From Vibrio mexicanus (GTDB taxonomy: Bacteria > Pseudomonadota > Gammaproteobacteria > Enterobacterales > Vibrionaceae), in assembly GCF_001012815.1 (NCBI RefSeq), contig NZ_JYJP01000095.1:17152-81151 (forward strand): DNA of 64,000 bases, in the 5' to 3' direction. Made by a program: the position numbers and the translations under genes. The number at the start of each line of letters is the position of its first letter. Position 1 is the stretch's first letter. This document shows, one piece after another, positions 28,200 to 37,070 of the stretch. The notes below the pieces were generated by a model. The model worked only from the letters and a program-made list of their open reading frames with translations. It was not told the DNA's origin and ran no database searches.

Positions 28200-28643
28200 C
28201 TAAATGGATAGAAAGTAGCTGTAATATTCGTTATCACGCTGATAGCCGAGGGATTCATACAGCTTCTGTGCGGTATGGTTGGTGTGAGCGGTTTCCAGCG
28301 CTAGACCTTTGGCTTGGGTATCAATCGCGTGTTGCTTTGCTGCGTTCATCAATGCTCTTGCTACGCCTTGGCCTCTCGCTTGCTCAGTAACAAACAGGTC
28401 ATTAAGAATCCAAGAACGCTTTGCTGATACGGATGAAAAGGTTGGATAAAGCTGAGTAAAACCAAGGGGTGAGCCTTTTTCATCGATTGCAAAGAAAATG
28501 ACTGACTCTTGATTAGCTAATCGAGCGGTAAGAAACTCTTCAGCAAGCGTTAAGTCGCTCTCTTGTTCGTAGAAAACACGGTACTGATCGAAGAGGGTGG
28601 CAATGATTGTGACATCTTGAGCTGTGGCTTGTTTTACTTCCAT
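28200..28643 (-). CDS. GNAT family N-acetyltransferase
   Basis: 147 residues. The acetyl-CoA pyrophosphate-binding motif A reads LFVTEQARGQGVARALMNAAKQHA (about residues 83-106, shown in parts), preceded by the beta4 strand ILNDLFV and followed by motif B with LYESLGYQRDNEYYSY. The substrate cannot be deduced. This is the first of nine GNAT genes in the 28-48 kb region; none is closely similar to another. Confidence 0.88.
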   Translation of the reverse strand: MEVKQATAQDVTIIATLFDQYRVFYEQESDLTLAEEFLTARLANQESVIFFAIDEKGSPLGFTQLYPTFSSVSAKRSWILNDLFVTEQARGQGVARALMNAAKQHAIDTQAKGLALETAHTNHTAQKLYESLGYQRDNEYYSYFLSI

Positions 28644-28753
28644 GTAAGCGATTTACCTTATGTTTTAATGGTTTGATGAAAAGTATGAGAATTAGGAGCA
28701 TACCGTAACATAACTAAACTATTGGCTTAGTTAACATTAAAAATGTTTAAGCT

Positions 28754-29188
28754 TTAGTTTTCAGCTTGTTGGTAGGGATCGGGCTGCCAAATTTGCATTA
28801 ACATTTCCGGCTGTTGCAGTGGTTTGAACCCAAACTGTTGATATAGGCCATGGGCGTCAGCAGTACCGAGCATAATGCGTCTTAAACCTTGAGTCTCAGG
28901 TTGATTGAGGATGAAATCAACCAAGAGCTTGCTTAGGCCTTGGCCGCGTTCTTTCTCGGTGATGAACACATCGGAAAGGTATGCAAAAGTAGCGGTATCT
29001 GTAATTATACGAGCGAAGCCCACTTGCTGATTGTTTGCGTCGAGCACGCCAAAGCAAAGAGAATTAGACACTGACTTATCAAATGTGTCTCGCGGGATAC
29101 CTTTTGCCCAATAGCTGGTCGAGATGAAGTCATACACAAAGTCAAAGTTCATTTCACTTTGGTTGGTGGTAATACGGTATCCCTGCAT
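28754..29188 (-). CDS. GNAT family N-acetyltransferase
   Basis: 144 residues. It starts MQGYRITTNQSEMNFDFVYD and has the GNAT motif A ERGQGLSKLLVDFI (about residues 88-101) and the C-terminal LYQQFGFKPL. N-terminal similarity to the family with SYWAKGIPRDTF, found in many small bacterial acetyltransferases, is clear. It has its own AAGGAG ribosome site. Substrate unknown. Confidence 0.88.
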   Translation of the reverse strand: MQGYRITTNQSEMNFDFVYDFISTSYWAKGIPRDTFDKSVSNSLCFGVLDANNQQVGFARIITDTATFAYLSDVFITEKERGQGLSKLLVDFILNQPETQGLRRIMLGTADAHGLYQQFGFKPLQQPEMLMQIWQPDPYQQAEN

Positions 29189-29284
29189 GGTATAACTCCT
29201 TGTTTAATATGGTACTTTATGAAGTTATAACAAGTATACACTTAAGGTCTAGCTTTTATTTGTTTAGCTTATGCAATTAATGAG

Positions 29285-29509
29285 TTACACAATAGAAAAT
29301 ACGGTGCGTTCGTGAGATTGATGTTCTTCAATCTCAAGTATGATGCCTGTGAACGTGTCATCATTAATGGCTTGAGTGGTCATCTCGGCATGGGCTGGCG
29401 ACACATTGTTAAGCATTGTGCTAGATGCCAACTTGGCGAGCCCAAGAGGCACACTGATGGTTGAATCGATGACGTCGTTTTGAAAGGTCTCAATGGTCAG
29501 TTTTCGCAT
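29285..29509 (-). CDS. Small hypothetical protein
   Basis: 74 residues, not recognised. It starts MRKLTIETFQNDVIDSTISV with a usable AAGGAG upstream. No Cys, no membrane segment and no signal peptide; the C-terminal half is acidic (DDTFTGIILEIEEHQSHE). It could be a small regulatory or structural protein; nothing in the neighbours gives a role. Confidence 0.6.
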   Translation of the reverse strand: MRKLTIETFQNDVIDSTISVPLGLAKLASSTMLNNVSPAHAEMTTQAINDDTFTGIILEIEEHQSHERTVFSIV

Positions 29510-29679
29510 GGTTTGACTCCTTGTCTGATGTTCAAACCAGCTTGTATAACTTGCCTAGTTTGTAATGGGTTTGGGTTACTGGTCACATCAAAAAGGTAGC
29601 GCAGCTTATTAGGCGAAAAATTGCTGCAACTCAATGTGCACTTAGTTGCGCTTTATTTCTTAAGAAGCTGCTGCCAAGG

Positions 29680-30210
29680 TCAAGAAAGGAGCTGGTTAAG
29701 TTCTGCCATGTGAGAAAACTGAGGCTTTATTGTCTCTACACTTTCATAGTCGGGGTTCTCAGGTTCTCCACCTACAGCGGGCTGCTTTGAAGGATTGAAC
29801 CAAATTGCGCTAAGGCCAGCCTTTTTCGCAGGAAAGATATCTTTTTCAAGTGTGTCTCCCACCATGATGGCTTGCTCTGGTTCAATGCGTAGCTCTTGGC
29901 AGATACGCTGGTAAAACTCGACACTGCGTTTTGCGAGGCCAAGGTTTTGTTGGCAGAAGTAGCCCTTAATATAGTGGTCGAGACCGACGCGAGCGAAGGC
30001 CTGTTCAATCTCTTTAGGGGAGGACTCAGCCGCACTGGTGGCGATGTAGATATCATAGATAGCGCTTAATTGAGATAGGGCTTCTTGCGCCCCCTCTACT
30101 GCCTCGACAACTTTCCAATCACACATCTTTCCCTCTATGCCGAGCTCTGGTTGCGTGGAGAAGTCGACCATTAAGGTATCTCCCCAATCAAACAAAATTA
30201 TTGGTTTCAT
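29680..30210 (-). CDS. HAD-superfamily hydrolase
   Basis: 176 residues. Motif I is ILFDWGDTLMVDF with W in the second hydrophobic position (DWGDT), motif II the Thr/Ser in YIATSAAES, motif III a Lys in LAKRSVEFY and motif IV VGDTLEKDI. The short cap suggests a subfamily-I phosphatase of the phosphoglycolate-phosphatase kind, acting on a small phosphorylated metabolite. The gene lies 25 bp downstream of phzF-like. Confidence 0.87.
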   Translation of the reverse strand: MKPIILFDWGDTLMVDFSTQPELGIEGKMCDWKVVEAVEGAQEALSQLSAIYDIYIATSAAESSPKEIEQAFARVGLDHYIKGYFCQQNLGLAKRSVEFYQRICQELRIEPEQAIMVGDTLEKDIFPAKKAGLSAIWFNPSKQPAVGGEPENPDYESVETIKPQFSHMAELNQLLS

Positions 30211-30235
30211 GAATTCGCTTCCTGTCTAACTTTCT

Positions 30236-31060
30236 TTAAACAAAAATTTTTCCTTTTAGGTACAGCTTACCCGTTCCTGATATTTGGATACGATCTTTCT
30301 GAATAGCGCAATGTAAGTGCCCACCTCGCTTTGACACTTGAAAGGCCTTTAACTCGGTTTTATCGAGTCGCTGTGCCCAGTATGGGGCTAACCCTGAATG
30401 TATCGAACCCGTCACCGGATCTTCTTCCCCTCCATTGGCGGGCCAAAAGTAGCGAGAGACAAAGTCATAATCGTCATCTTGAGTCGTTTCGCTGCTATTG
30501 AGTTGCGGGCTTTTTTGAGCGGTCACTACCACATCCAGTGGGGCAAGCGTCTTGAGTTTTTCTGCGTCATAGCTCACGTTCAAAACATCGACTTCGTTGT
30601 CGTAGACGGCAAAGAAGGCTTGACGGTTTTTTAATACAGCTTGGGGTTGGATGGACAGTCCAGACTGCAAAGCTTGCGGTATCTGCGCAGGCACTGGCGC
30701 TTGATTTGGAAAGCTCATGACAATCTGTTGCTCGTCTGACTGACTCACAAATAGGTTACCGACTTGTTTGGTGCTGTATTCGATGGTGTCTTTCACACCT
30801 AATTGATTAAACAACACATAAGAAGCCGCTAGGGTGGCGTGGCCGCAGAAATCGATTTCGGTGATAGGAGAGAACCAGCGAATCTCATAATGGTTGCTCG
30901 ACAAGGGTTTGATAAAAGCAGTCTCAGAGAGATTATTCTCTATTGCGATATTTTGCATCAAGTCTTCGCTCAACCACTCGCTAATAGGTACAACCGCTGC
31001 TGAGTTCCCTTTAAACTGCTGGTCGGTAAATGCGTCGACCACATAAATATCCAGTTCCAT
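30236..31060 (-). CDS. PhzF-family isomerase/epimerase-like protein
   Basis: 274 residues of the PhzF/diaminopimelate-epimerase-like fold. It contains the conserved GNSAAVVP near the N-terminus, NNLSETAFI (with the catalytic Glu), DFCGHATLAASYVL and near the end EDPVTGSIHSGLAPYW. PhzF relatives catalyse trans-2,3-dihydro-3-hydroxyanthranilate isomerisation or, more often, unknown small-molecule isomerisations; no phenazine genes are nearby, so the substrate is unknown. The start overlaps the stop of the PaiB gene by one base (TAATG), so they are translationally coupled. Confidence 0.92.
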   Translation of the reverse strand: MELDIYVVDAFTDQQFKGNSAAVVPISEWLSEDLMQNIAIENNLSETAFIKPLSSNHYEIRWFSPITEIDFCGHATLAASYVLFNQLGVKDTIEYSTKQVGNLFVSQSDEQQIVMSFPNQAPVPAQIPQALQSGLSIQPQAVLKNRQAFFAVYDNEVDVLNVSYDAEKLKTLAPLDVVVTAQKSPQLNSSETTQDDDYDFVSRYFWPANGGEEDPVTGSIHSGLAPYWAQRLDKTELKAFQVSKRGGHLHCAIQKDRIQISGTGKLYLKGKIFV

Positions 31061-31707
31061 TATTCTTGTCCTCTTTGGGCTTGCTTCATCATAGCTGCAA
31101 CGTCGCGCGCTGTTGAATGTTCGAAAGCTTCTAGTGCGTCAATGACACCAGTTTGATTGGGTTCGGGTTGGTTCTGACTAAGCTTCCATTGCCCTTGGAG
31201 TGACTCGACAACGAGCTCAATACCAACAATCGCCGGTAACATTTTATCGATGTAAGCTTGTGGCGCATCGGCCACGGTCCAAGGATTAGGTTCGTGCCGT
31301 TCTTGCTCTTTGGTTAAGTCATGTATTAGCTGCTGAAGCCATTTGGCATCGTGTTCAAATCGAAGTCGACCTTTTACGTGGACAGTCACATAGTTCCAAG
31401 TTGGCACTGCTCGACCGTGTTCTTTTTTGGTCGGGTAATGATTTGGAGAAATGTAGTGATGAGGCCCATGAAAGATCAACATCGCTTCCTTTTCTGTATC
31501 TGTGGTTTTCCAAAGTGGATTGGCTTTAGCGATATGGCCTTGAAGGCGAAGGGAATGTTCATCGCCTCGAATGATAACCGGGAGATGCATGGCCTCAATA
31601 CCGTTCTCCGCGCCTTTCTGTGTAATTAGGGTCGCAAACGGATATTGTCTGATGACATCCAATAGCTGCTTGTGATCTTTTTGCTCAAATTTTTTCGGTA
31701 TATACAC
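31060..31707 (-). CDS. PaiB-family FMN-binding protein
   Basis: 215 residues. It begins MYIPKKFEQKDHKQLLDVIR and has the PaiB-type split-barrel FMN-binding sequence: FATLITQKG, LQGHIAKANPLWK, HHYISPNHYPTKKEHGRAVP and TWNYVTVHVKGRLRF. PaiB was described as a negative regulator of protease and sporulation genes in Bacillus; in vibrios it is better seen as a flavin-binding protein of unknown role. It is first in the unit PaiB-PhzF-HAD and is divergent from the BLUF gene. Confidence 0.9.
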   Translation of the reverse strand: MYIPKKFEQKDHKQLLDVIRQYPFATLITQKGAENGIEAMHLPVIIRGDEHSLRLQGHIAKANPLWKTTDTEKEAMLIFHGPHHYISPNHYPTKKEHGRAVPTWNYVTVHVKGRLRFEHDAKWLQQLIHDLTKEQERHEPNPWTVADAPQAYIDKMLPAIVGIELVVESLQGQWKLSQNQPEPNQTGVIDALEAFEHSTARDVAAMMKQAQRGQE

Positions 31708-31817
31708 TGCTTCATCCGTGGTTGGTGTTGAATATGCTGTTTAATATGTCCAGTTCTCGCAAATATGCGGAAGTGACTTATATTTGTTAGTAGTACAGAG
31801 TTTTTTAAGGAGATTCC

Positions 31818-32237
31818 ATGTACTTAACACGGCTTATTTATGTAAGTACCATCTCAGAGGACTGCTCGCCGAATGATATTGAGCGGATACTGACAACATC
31901 CAAGAAAAACAACGTGAATCACCACGTGACTGGGATGTTGAGCTTTAACCAGCACTTTTTTTTGCAATGCTTGGAAGGCTCAAGGACAGAAGTTAATCGC
32001 ACTTATCAGCGAATTTTACAAGATAGACGACACTACAATGTCACTATGTTGTACTTCCAAGAGGTTAACAGTCGCTCCTTTGGTGATTGGTCTATGGGGC
32101 ATATCAAGATAGGTAAGATAACGGATATGCTCAGTATGCAGTTTTCAAGTGGCCCGGAATTCGATCCGTATCACTTAACGGGAGAGAGTGCTTACCTCAT
32201 GCTTCTAGAGCTTAAAAAGCAGCTTCCTTCCACTTAA
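31818..32237 (+). CDS. BLUF-domain blue-light photoreceptor (stand-alone)
   Basis: 139 residues, almost all BLUF domain. The flavin-switch residues are in place: Y8 (RLIYVS), N32, Q50 (FFLQCLEG), and W91/M93 in GDWSMG. BLUF proteins bind FAD non-covalently and rearrange the hydrogen bonds of Tyr and Gln on blue light. No output domain follows, only about 40 further residues with a helical tail, so it belongs to the short BLUF class that signals through a partner. AAGGAGA lies ten bases before ATG. Divergent from the PaiB gene, with a 110-bp shared promoter region. Confidence 0.93.
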   Translation: MYLTRLIYVSTISEDCSPNDIERILTTSKKNNVNHHVTGMLSFNQHFFLQCLEGSRTEVNRTYQRILQDRRHYNVTMLYFQEVNSRSFGDWSMGHIKIGKITDMLSMQFSSGPEFDPYHLTGESAYLMLLELKKQLPST

Positions 32238-32255
32238 GTGACTTGCTTAAACTGA

Positions 32256-32795
32256 CTAAAACGAAGAGTCTGGCTGCTTAAGAAACTCAATTTCTTCTTT
32301 GGTTGACGTGCGGCCCAGAATCTCATTTCTGTGCGGATAGCGTCCAAAGCGCTCAATGATCACCTTGTGTTTGATCTCAAAGTCCAAGTTATTCTCTATG
32401 CCGTTTTTAGTAAAAAGAACGATGGCCTGCTCATGTATCGTCAAAGACTCGCTGTGCATAAAAGGCATGTAAAGGAAGCTGCGCTCTATTGGTTCGAGTG
32501 CTTGATCGTCGCCAGTGCGAATGGCTTCTTGCGCAAGGCCTAGAGCAAGCGCGTCATAGGCAAAAGCACTCGGCGTGTCGCGATACAGGTTCCGAGAGAA
32601 CTGATCTAATATGATGATCTCTGCCAAGCGGCCTTTTGCTGTTTCGCGCCAATCGGAGAGTTCGCAGACCGCAGCTTGCGTGTGCAGATTATGAAAGCGT
32701 GAGCGAATCGTCTCATCGAGATTTGTATCTTTAACCCACCATTGCTTGGGTTCTAGCTCCTTAAACCAAAAATCGAGTACATCTAAATGATTCAT
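32256..32795 (-). CDS. DUF924 family protein
   Basis: About 179 residues. The DUF924 pattern is clear: VLDFWFKELEPKQWWVKD at the start, then RLAEIIILDQFSRNLYRDTPSAFAYD, FLYMPFMHSESLTIHEQ and RFGRYPHRNEILGR. It is all-alpha, cytoplasmic and of unknown function. ATG 32795 with AAGGAAA upstream is preferred over an upstream in-frame start at 32894 that would overlap the monooxygenase gene. Confidence 0.9.
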   Translation of the reverse strand: MNHLDVLDFWFKELEPKQWWVKDTNLDETIRSRFHNLHTQAAVCELSDWRETAKGRLAEIIILDQFSRNLYRDTPSAFAYDALALGLAQEAIRTGDDQALEPIERSFLYMPFMHSESLTIHEQAIVLFTKNGIENNLDFEIKHKVIIERFGRYPHRNEILGRTSTKEEIEFLKQPDSSF

Positions 32796-32833
32796 TTTCG
32801 TTTCCTTGAATGCGCTAATGAAGACTATTGAGT

Positions 32834-33118
32834 TTAATCCACTTCTTCGTGAATGGAATAGAATCGGGCAACGTCTTGAGTAACGTCTCCCCAATGAGAT
32901 TGTCCAACGCGCTTTTGATGTAATTCAAAAGCGGTCTTGCTGACAAACTCTTCATAAACGTCATATCGACATGGGTCAGTTAGAGATTGTTCAACGTTAA
33001 ATACGAGACATCCAACTTCCTTTCGTGTAAGTGCGATATGTTCCACTAACGCTGTTTGCACTTGTTCCAGTTGGCTCTCGGGAATGATTATGTGCCCAGA
33101 TAGGGTAACTTTTGCCAT
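32834..33118 (-). CDS. Antibiotic biosynthesis monooxygenase (ABM)-domain protein
   Basis: About 94 residues of ferredoxin-like ABM fold: SGHIIIPESQLEQVQTALVE, RKEVGCLVFNVEQSL, YDVYEEFVSKTAFELHQ. Such dimeric proteins are quinol monooxygenases or heme/quinone-handling enzymes. The start at ATG 33118 lies 10 bp after the stop of the SDR gene, and no strong ribosome site is seen, suggesting translational coupling to the SDR. Together they may act on the same small molecule. Confidence 0.85.
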   Translation of the reverse strand: MAKVTLSGHIIIPESQLEQVQTALVEHIALTRKEVGCLVFNVEQSLTDPCRYDVYEEFVSKTAFELHQKRVGQSHWGDVTQDVARFYSIHEEVD

Positions 33119-33128
33119 CGTTAAGTGC

Positions 33129-33866
33129 CTATCGCCCGCCAGCAATATCAATGAAAGAGCCAGTTACGTATGAGGCTTCATCAGACAGCAGCCACGCAAT
33201 AGATTGGGCTACCTCTAACGCTGTGCCTCCACGCTTAAGTGGAATGTTAGGCGCTAGGCGCTTCACACGATCTGGCTCTCCACCATCAGCATGCATCTCG
33301 GTTTCAATGAACCCTGGGCGAACACCGTTGACGCGGATATTGCGGTCAGCCAGCTCTAATGAAAGCCCTTTAGTGAGTGAGTCCATCGCCCCTTTGGACG
33401 CAGCATAATCGACATATTCGAATGGTGCGCCCGTTCGAGAGGCGGCGGAGGAGACATTCACAATCGCTTTTGGATTCTGACTCGTTTGCAAAAAGGTCTT
33501 ACAACACAAAAAGCAGCTGCTGACATTGGTCGTCATCACTTGGTTGAATCGATAAAGGTCGATGTTTTCAAGCGTTGACTGCGCGAACAAGACTCCCGCA
33601 TTATTGACTAAATGGGTCGCAGCACCGAGCTCTTTAGTCGTAGTATCAAACAGCCGAGTTACGTCTGCCTCAAGTGAAACATCAGCTTGAACGGCAATGG
33701 CTTTCCCGCCTTGTTGAATGATGCTGTCGACGACTTGATCTGCTTGTGTACGATTACTTTTAAAGTTCACGCAAACTGCGTAGCCATTTGATGCTAAGAG
33801 CTGAGCAGTCGCAGCGCCAATGCCGCGGCTGGCCCCTGTGACAATGACGACCTGAGTCTGTGACAT
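33129..33866 (-). CDS. Short-chain dehydrogenase/reductase (SDR)
   Basis: 245 residues of classical SDR. The cofactor motif is TGASRGIGAATAQLLASNG, with NNAGVLF, catalytic Ser in NVSSAASRTGAPF and the YxxxK pair in YVDYAASKGAMDS. The C-terminus is YVTGSFIDIAGGR, typical of FabG-like oxidoreductases; N/K residues after beta2 (NFKSNR) suggest NADPH preference. Substrate unknown. It precedes the ABM gene by 10 bp. Confidence 0.93.
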   Translation of the reverse strand: MSQTQVVIVTGASRGIGAATAQLLASNGYAVCVNFKSNRTQADQVVDSIIQQGGKAIAVQADVSLEADVTRLFDTTTKELGAATHLVNNAGVLFAQSTLENIDLYRFNQVMTTNVSSCFLCCKTFLQTSQNPKAIVNVSSAASRTGAPFEYVDYAASKGAMDSLTKGLSLELADRNIRVNGVRPGFIETEMHADGGEPDRVKRLAPNIPLKRGGTALEVAQSIAWLLSDEASYVTGSFIDIAGGR

Positions 33867-33932
33867 AGTTGTTCCTTAATGCGTTACTTTGATTTTTTGA
33901 TGAAATGTTCTTTTGACTCGGATCTGATGATG

Positions 33933-34220
33933 CTATTCAAAACTGTTTAAATCGATGTCGTATTTATCCAACACTTCTTGCATTTGAAGTTTCTTTTGTC
34001 CGGCAGCAACCGCCATGACTTTGGCCGTTACATCTGAAATTTCGCCCTTTGTTATTCCCGCTTTCTTACACTGTTTTAGGTAGTAGTTGGTGCAGGGCAG
34101 GCAGTTCATCGCCATTCCCGCGGCTAAGCCAACCAATAGCTCGGTTTTGGTGTCTAAGTGTTCATTGGTGTGCGTGGAGTGATAGAACTCGGTATAAGCG
34201 CGTTGGTGTTTTCCTAACAT
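33933..34220 (-). CDS. Carboxymuconolactone decarboxylase/AhpD-like protein
   Basis: 95 residues, all helical. It has the conserved ELLVGLAAGMAMNCLPCTNYYLKQC arrangement, with a CxxC pair (CLPC) as in AhpD alkylhydroperoxidases; the usual His after the CxxC is replaced by Tyr/Asn, so the standard proton-relay is altered. A role in peroxide or thiol redox chemistry is possible. Small monocistronic gene between two unrelated genes. Confidence 0.85.
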   Translation of the reverse strand: MLGKHQRAYTEFYHSTHTNEHLDTKTELLVGLAAGMAMNCLPCTNYYLKQCKKAGITKGEISDVTAKVMAVAAGQKKLQMQEVLDKYDIDLNSFE

Positions 34221-34262
34221 ACAGCCTCCATGAGGAAAATTAAGGATCCGTGGCTTCTACCG

Positions 34263-34526
34263 CTAACGACGACACATGCGGTAAATCTTATGCCCGCATG
34301 CAAAGGCCAATACCGCGACGCATACAACGATGAATAATGCGTAGAGGTAACCAATGGTCGTGGAAACGCCAAAGCCCCAAACTAAAGAAAATACAATGCC
34401 CTGGAAAGCCTGATAAGGCCACTGATAGATCGGAAAATGAGAGTCAGAACTCATGAGATAGCTGAGCGCTAGCAAGCTCAATAGCGCAGCCATCAAACCC
34501 GATATCAAAGGTGCATTCTTATGCAT
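34263..34526 (-). CDS. Small integral membrane protein
   Basis: 87 residues with two or three hydrophobic segments (APLISGLMAALLSLLALSYL; GIVFSLVWGFGVSTTIGYLY; ALFIVVCVAVLAFACG) and a basic C-terminus (KIYRMCRR). No family recognised. It overlaps the end of the preceding GNAT gene by 8 bp, so it is translated from the same message. Confidence 0.7.
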   Translation of the reverse strand: MHKNAPLISGLMAALLSLLALSYLMSSDSHFPIYQWPYQAFQGIVFSLVWGFGVSTTIGYLYALFIVVCVAVLAFACGHKIYRMCRR

Positions 34527-34971
34527 TGTTTGATGACCAACTCATTGGGACGAAGCGAATTCCATGAACTTGGTCTTCCGGTCCCGTCGCGACAAAGCCA
34601 TGCTTTTGGTAAAAACTGACTGCGTTAATAGATGATCTCAGTGTTACCTGCTCGTTTTCGGTACCAGACAATAGTGCCTTAAGTAGCGCCTTTCCTAACC
34701 CACTTCCTTGAGAAGACTTACTGACGAAAAGGTGGGTTAAGTAGTTTCCGTCACGAAGAGACGCATATCCGACTAGTTGTCCATCAAGTTCAGCTTTTAT
34801 CGATACATACGTTTTAGGATCTAAAGTCGACGCTAAACTTCCCACGACATGCTCTTGATAGACTTGGCGACCCTCTTCACTGAGCAGTGGCAGTACATCA
34901 TGTTCAGAAGTGTCGGCAACCAGTGCTTGGATGTTTGCTAGATCAGTTTGTTGAGCGGTTTCAATTTTCAT
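34519..34971 (-). CDS. GNAT family N-acetyltransferase
   Basis: 150 residues. Motif A reads SQGSGLGKALLKALLSG (about residues 88-104), preceded by the strand YLTHLFVS and followed by SINAVSFYQKHGFVATGP. The C-terminus, IRFVPMSW, resembles small peptide or amine acetyltransferases. Co-transcribed with the overlapping membrane-protein gene; the pair may work together, though nothing else supports that. Confidence 0.88.
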   Translation of the reverse strand: MKIETAQQTDLANIQALVADTSEHDVLPLLSEEGRQVYQEHVVGSLASTLDPKTYVSIKAELDGQLVGYASLRDGNYLTHLFVSKSSQGSGLGKALLKALLSGTENEQVTLRSSINAVSFYQKHGFVATGPEDQVHGIRFVPMSWSSNNA

Positions 34972-35002
34972 TTATGTCTCCTGTGTCGGTTAGCAAAAGG
35001 GC

Positions 35003-35478
35003 TTAAGGATGGATTTTGATGAACATAATGTGTTGAGGCCCGACGGGCCCCCTAAATAGGGCTCGCTTTGACTCTTAAATCCGGCTTTCTCGTAGCAGGT
35101 TTTAGCTGAAGGGTTTCGGTAGTTGACGGTTAGATAGATGTTTTCTTTCTCTGGAAAATGCACAGCAACAAAGGGTGCGAGTGCTTTCATTGCTTGCCCT
35201 CCAAATCCTTTACCTTGATGCTTTTGGTCAATCACAAAGGTTCTTAATCCAATATCATCGGCAGTGCAAAAGCTATGCGCTACCGAAAAATTGAGATCAA
35301 GCCGGAAGTAGCCAATTACCTGATCGCCTTGCTTAACCACAAAGCGTGGTATGGTTGGGTTGTCGGCCGCCAAGAACTCTTGCGCGGTGCCGGCAAAAGG
35401 GATCTGACTGTCATGCAGGGTAATGGCTGCTACTTGTTCAAAGTCATCTTGCGATAACGGTGAGATTGATAATGTCAT
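35003..35478 (-). CDS. GNAT family N-acetyltransferase (frameshifted near the C-terminus)
   Basis: About 158 residues after repair. It has IPFAGTAQEFLA at the N-terminal side and motif A HQGKGFGGQAMKALAPF, followed by VNYRNPSAKTCYEKAGF. The last residues are broken at 35037-35038: one base restored gives GPSGPQHIMFIKIHP*, the normal end, whereas the read as given ends in LNTLCSSKSILKPFC. The substrate is unknown. Confidence 0.84.
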
Positions 35479-35531
35479 CCTTGATACCTACTTCTAGCTT
35501 TACACACTCGTCAGTATTTAGTTTGTTCGAG

Positions 35532-36049
35532 TTACTGGGTGAACTTTAGTCGCGACATAAAGTGCAAATCGCAGTATTTGCCAGCTTTGAATGTACTCAT
35601 TCGCTTCGTCCCTTCAATTTCAAACCCTAGGGCTTGATAAAGGCCAATCGCTGCTTCATTGTCCGTTTGAACTTCAAGCTCTAAGCGAACTAGATTCAAC
35701 CAGTTATCGGCTTGGTCAATGGCCTCTAAGAGTAGTGCTTTACCAATACCTTGCCCGTGTGAATCTGGATGAACCGCAATTGCTACTCCCGCGCTGTGTC
35801 TGTCACGCAGCTTATGGCTGATAAACAGCGTGACATGGCCGAGCACTTTGCCATCAACCTCAGCAACGAGCGTGTAATGGTCTGGGTTAGAAAACAGACC
35901 GGAAATCGTATCTGAGCTCAGATAAGGGACTTGAGACGTGTTCACTGTGACGGAAGTAAAGCTGTATAGTTCGCACAGATCGGCTAAGTCTGAAGATTCT
36001 AAGTGTCTAATGTTAATGTCGTTTTCCTTTCGTACTACTGATCGTCCAT
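35532..36049 (-). CDS. GNAT family N-acetyltransferase, YhhY-like (N-terminus probably frameshifted)
   Basis: The conserved part from about 36020 reads NDINIRHLESSDLADLCELY then NTSQVPYLSS, matching the YhhY-type amino-acid or dipeptide acetyltransferase start, and motif A is SHGQGIGKALLLEAI. No start codon lies in frame at the expected place. ATG 36049 with AAGGT upstream comes into frame if one base is restored near 36039 (MDDQVVRKEND). A GTG at 35945 would omit the first beta strand and is unlikely. Start uncertain. Confidence 0.75.
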
Positions 36050-36136
36050 TATTTAGACCTTATCATAACTAATATCTATCGTATTGAGATTTATAGACTT
36101 TAATTGAAAATCGTTTTCTGCCCTTGTTGGGCGGTC

Positions 36137-36901
36137 TTAGTAGGGCGGTTTGATTCCATATTTCTCTTGTAGCGCTTTGACTTCGCTAGAGTAGGTGGCG
36201 AGGTAGTTGTTAAAATCTCGGATAATATCGGGATTGTTGATGTTGGATAGGTGATAGCTGCCTCCTTCCGATTCAAGCAATCGAGTGTTGACCGCCAGGC
36301 TGATATTGTCATCCATTTGAGAAAGCAAAAATCGGCCAACGTTTTGGTCCATAATGACGCCTTGAACTCTCCCTTTAAACACCATCTCTAACAGTCTTTC
36401 TGGGTTGTCGGCTTCGACGACTTTGATTTGGCCACTTTCGATCGCAGGGGAGAGTTTCCATGGGGTGACGCCTCTTATTATTCCGAGTTTATTAAAGTTA
36501 CTCAGCTTAAGCTGTTTGTCTTTAGGCTGGACAAACATAACCTCTTCAAGCTCGATGACGGGTAGAGAGTAGCTAATAGCGCGACCGGCTCTAGACTCTA
36601 AATTCCATAAATTGCTGTCGGGGAACTTTGCATCGACTTCTCCACTGTAAAACATTTTGTAGAGACGTTTGATTGGCAGGGCTTTGTAGGTCACTTGATA
36701 TCCGTAGACGTCGCCAAACTGGCTCAGTAGCTCCGGAACGTAGCCTGTGTAGGAGTCCTCCGTTTCGTTGTAAGCGTAGAGTGGATAGTAGTTAATATTT
36801 TCAATCCCAATAGTGATGGACTTAGCTGTAGTATTATTTGAAGAAGCGAAGGTTGAGACAGATACGCTGAATGCTAAGCAAGCAACAATGAAGAACTTCA
36901 T
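36137..36901 (-). CDS. Periplasmic substrate-binding protein, SBP family 3 type
   Basis: About 254 residues. A Sec signal peptide (MKFFIVACLAFSVSVSTFAS, cleavage near residue 20) leads a family-3 solute-binding domain: YTGYVPELLSQFGDVYGYQ, YKALPIKRLYKMFYSGEVDAKFP, LGIIRGVTPWKLSP and LLEMVFKGRVQGVIMDQNVG. The pattern with an intact membrane-side hinge but no permease gene nearby is common for orphan periplasmic proteins of this class in vibrios. Ligand unknown (amino acids are typical). ATG 36901 follows GAGGGT. Confidence 0.85.
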   Translation of the reverse strand: MKFFIVACLAFSVSVSTFASSNNTTAKSITIGIENINYYPLYAYNETEDSYTGYVPELLSQFGDVYGYQVTYKALPIKRLYKMFYSGEVDAKFPDSNLWNLESRAGRAISYSLPVIELEEVMFVQPKDKQLKLSNFNKLGIIRGVTPWKLSPAIESGQIKVVEADNPERLLEMVFKGRVQGVIMDQNVGRFLLSQMDDNISLAVNTRLLESEGGSYHLSNINNPDIIRDFNNYLATYSSEVKALQEKYGIKPPY

Positions 36902-37029
36902 GGCAACCCTCAAGTCTAAATACACATCTATAACTATAGACATTATGACGTTGGTCGCGTTGAGGAAATATATTACCAGCCGCAGGTAAAGGGTCTACTT
37001 TGGTTTCTTACTGGATTGATGAGGAAATG

Positions 37030-37063
37030 CTGCACGCGAGTCGTTGTGATTACTTGCGTGCAG
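37030..37063. repeat. Inverted repeat downstream of an acetyltransferase gene
   Basis: CTGCACGC (37030-37037) and GCGTGCAG (37056-37063) pair perfectly over 8 bp around an 18-base loop. No T tract follows on either strand. It may still act as a transcript 3' end for the minus-strand gene at 37071. Confidence 0.45.
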
Positions 37064-37070
37064 ATTGGAA

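Noticed and set aside
35532..35945. GTG 35945 as start of the YhhY-like acetyltransferase
   Set aside because: It would delete the first beta strand and the conserved NDINIRHLE segment encoded just upstream.
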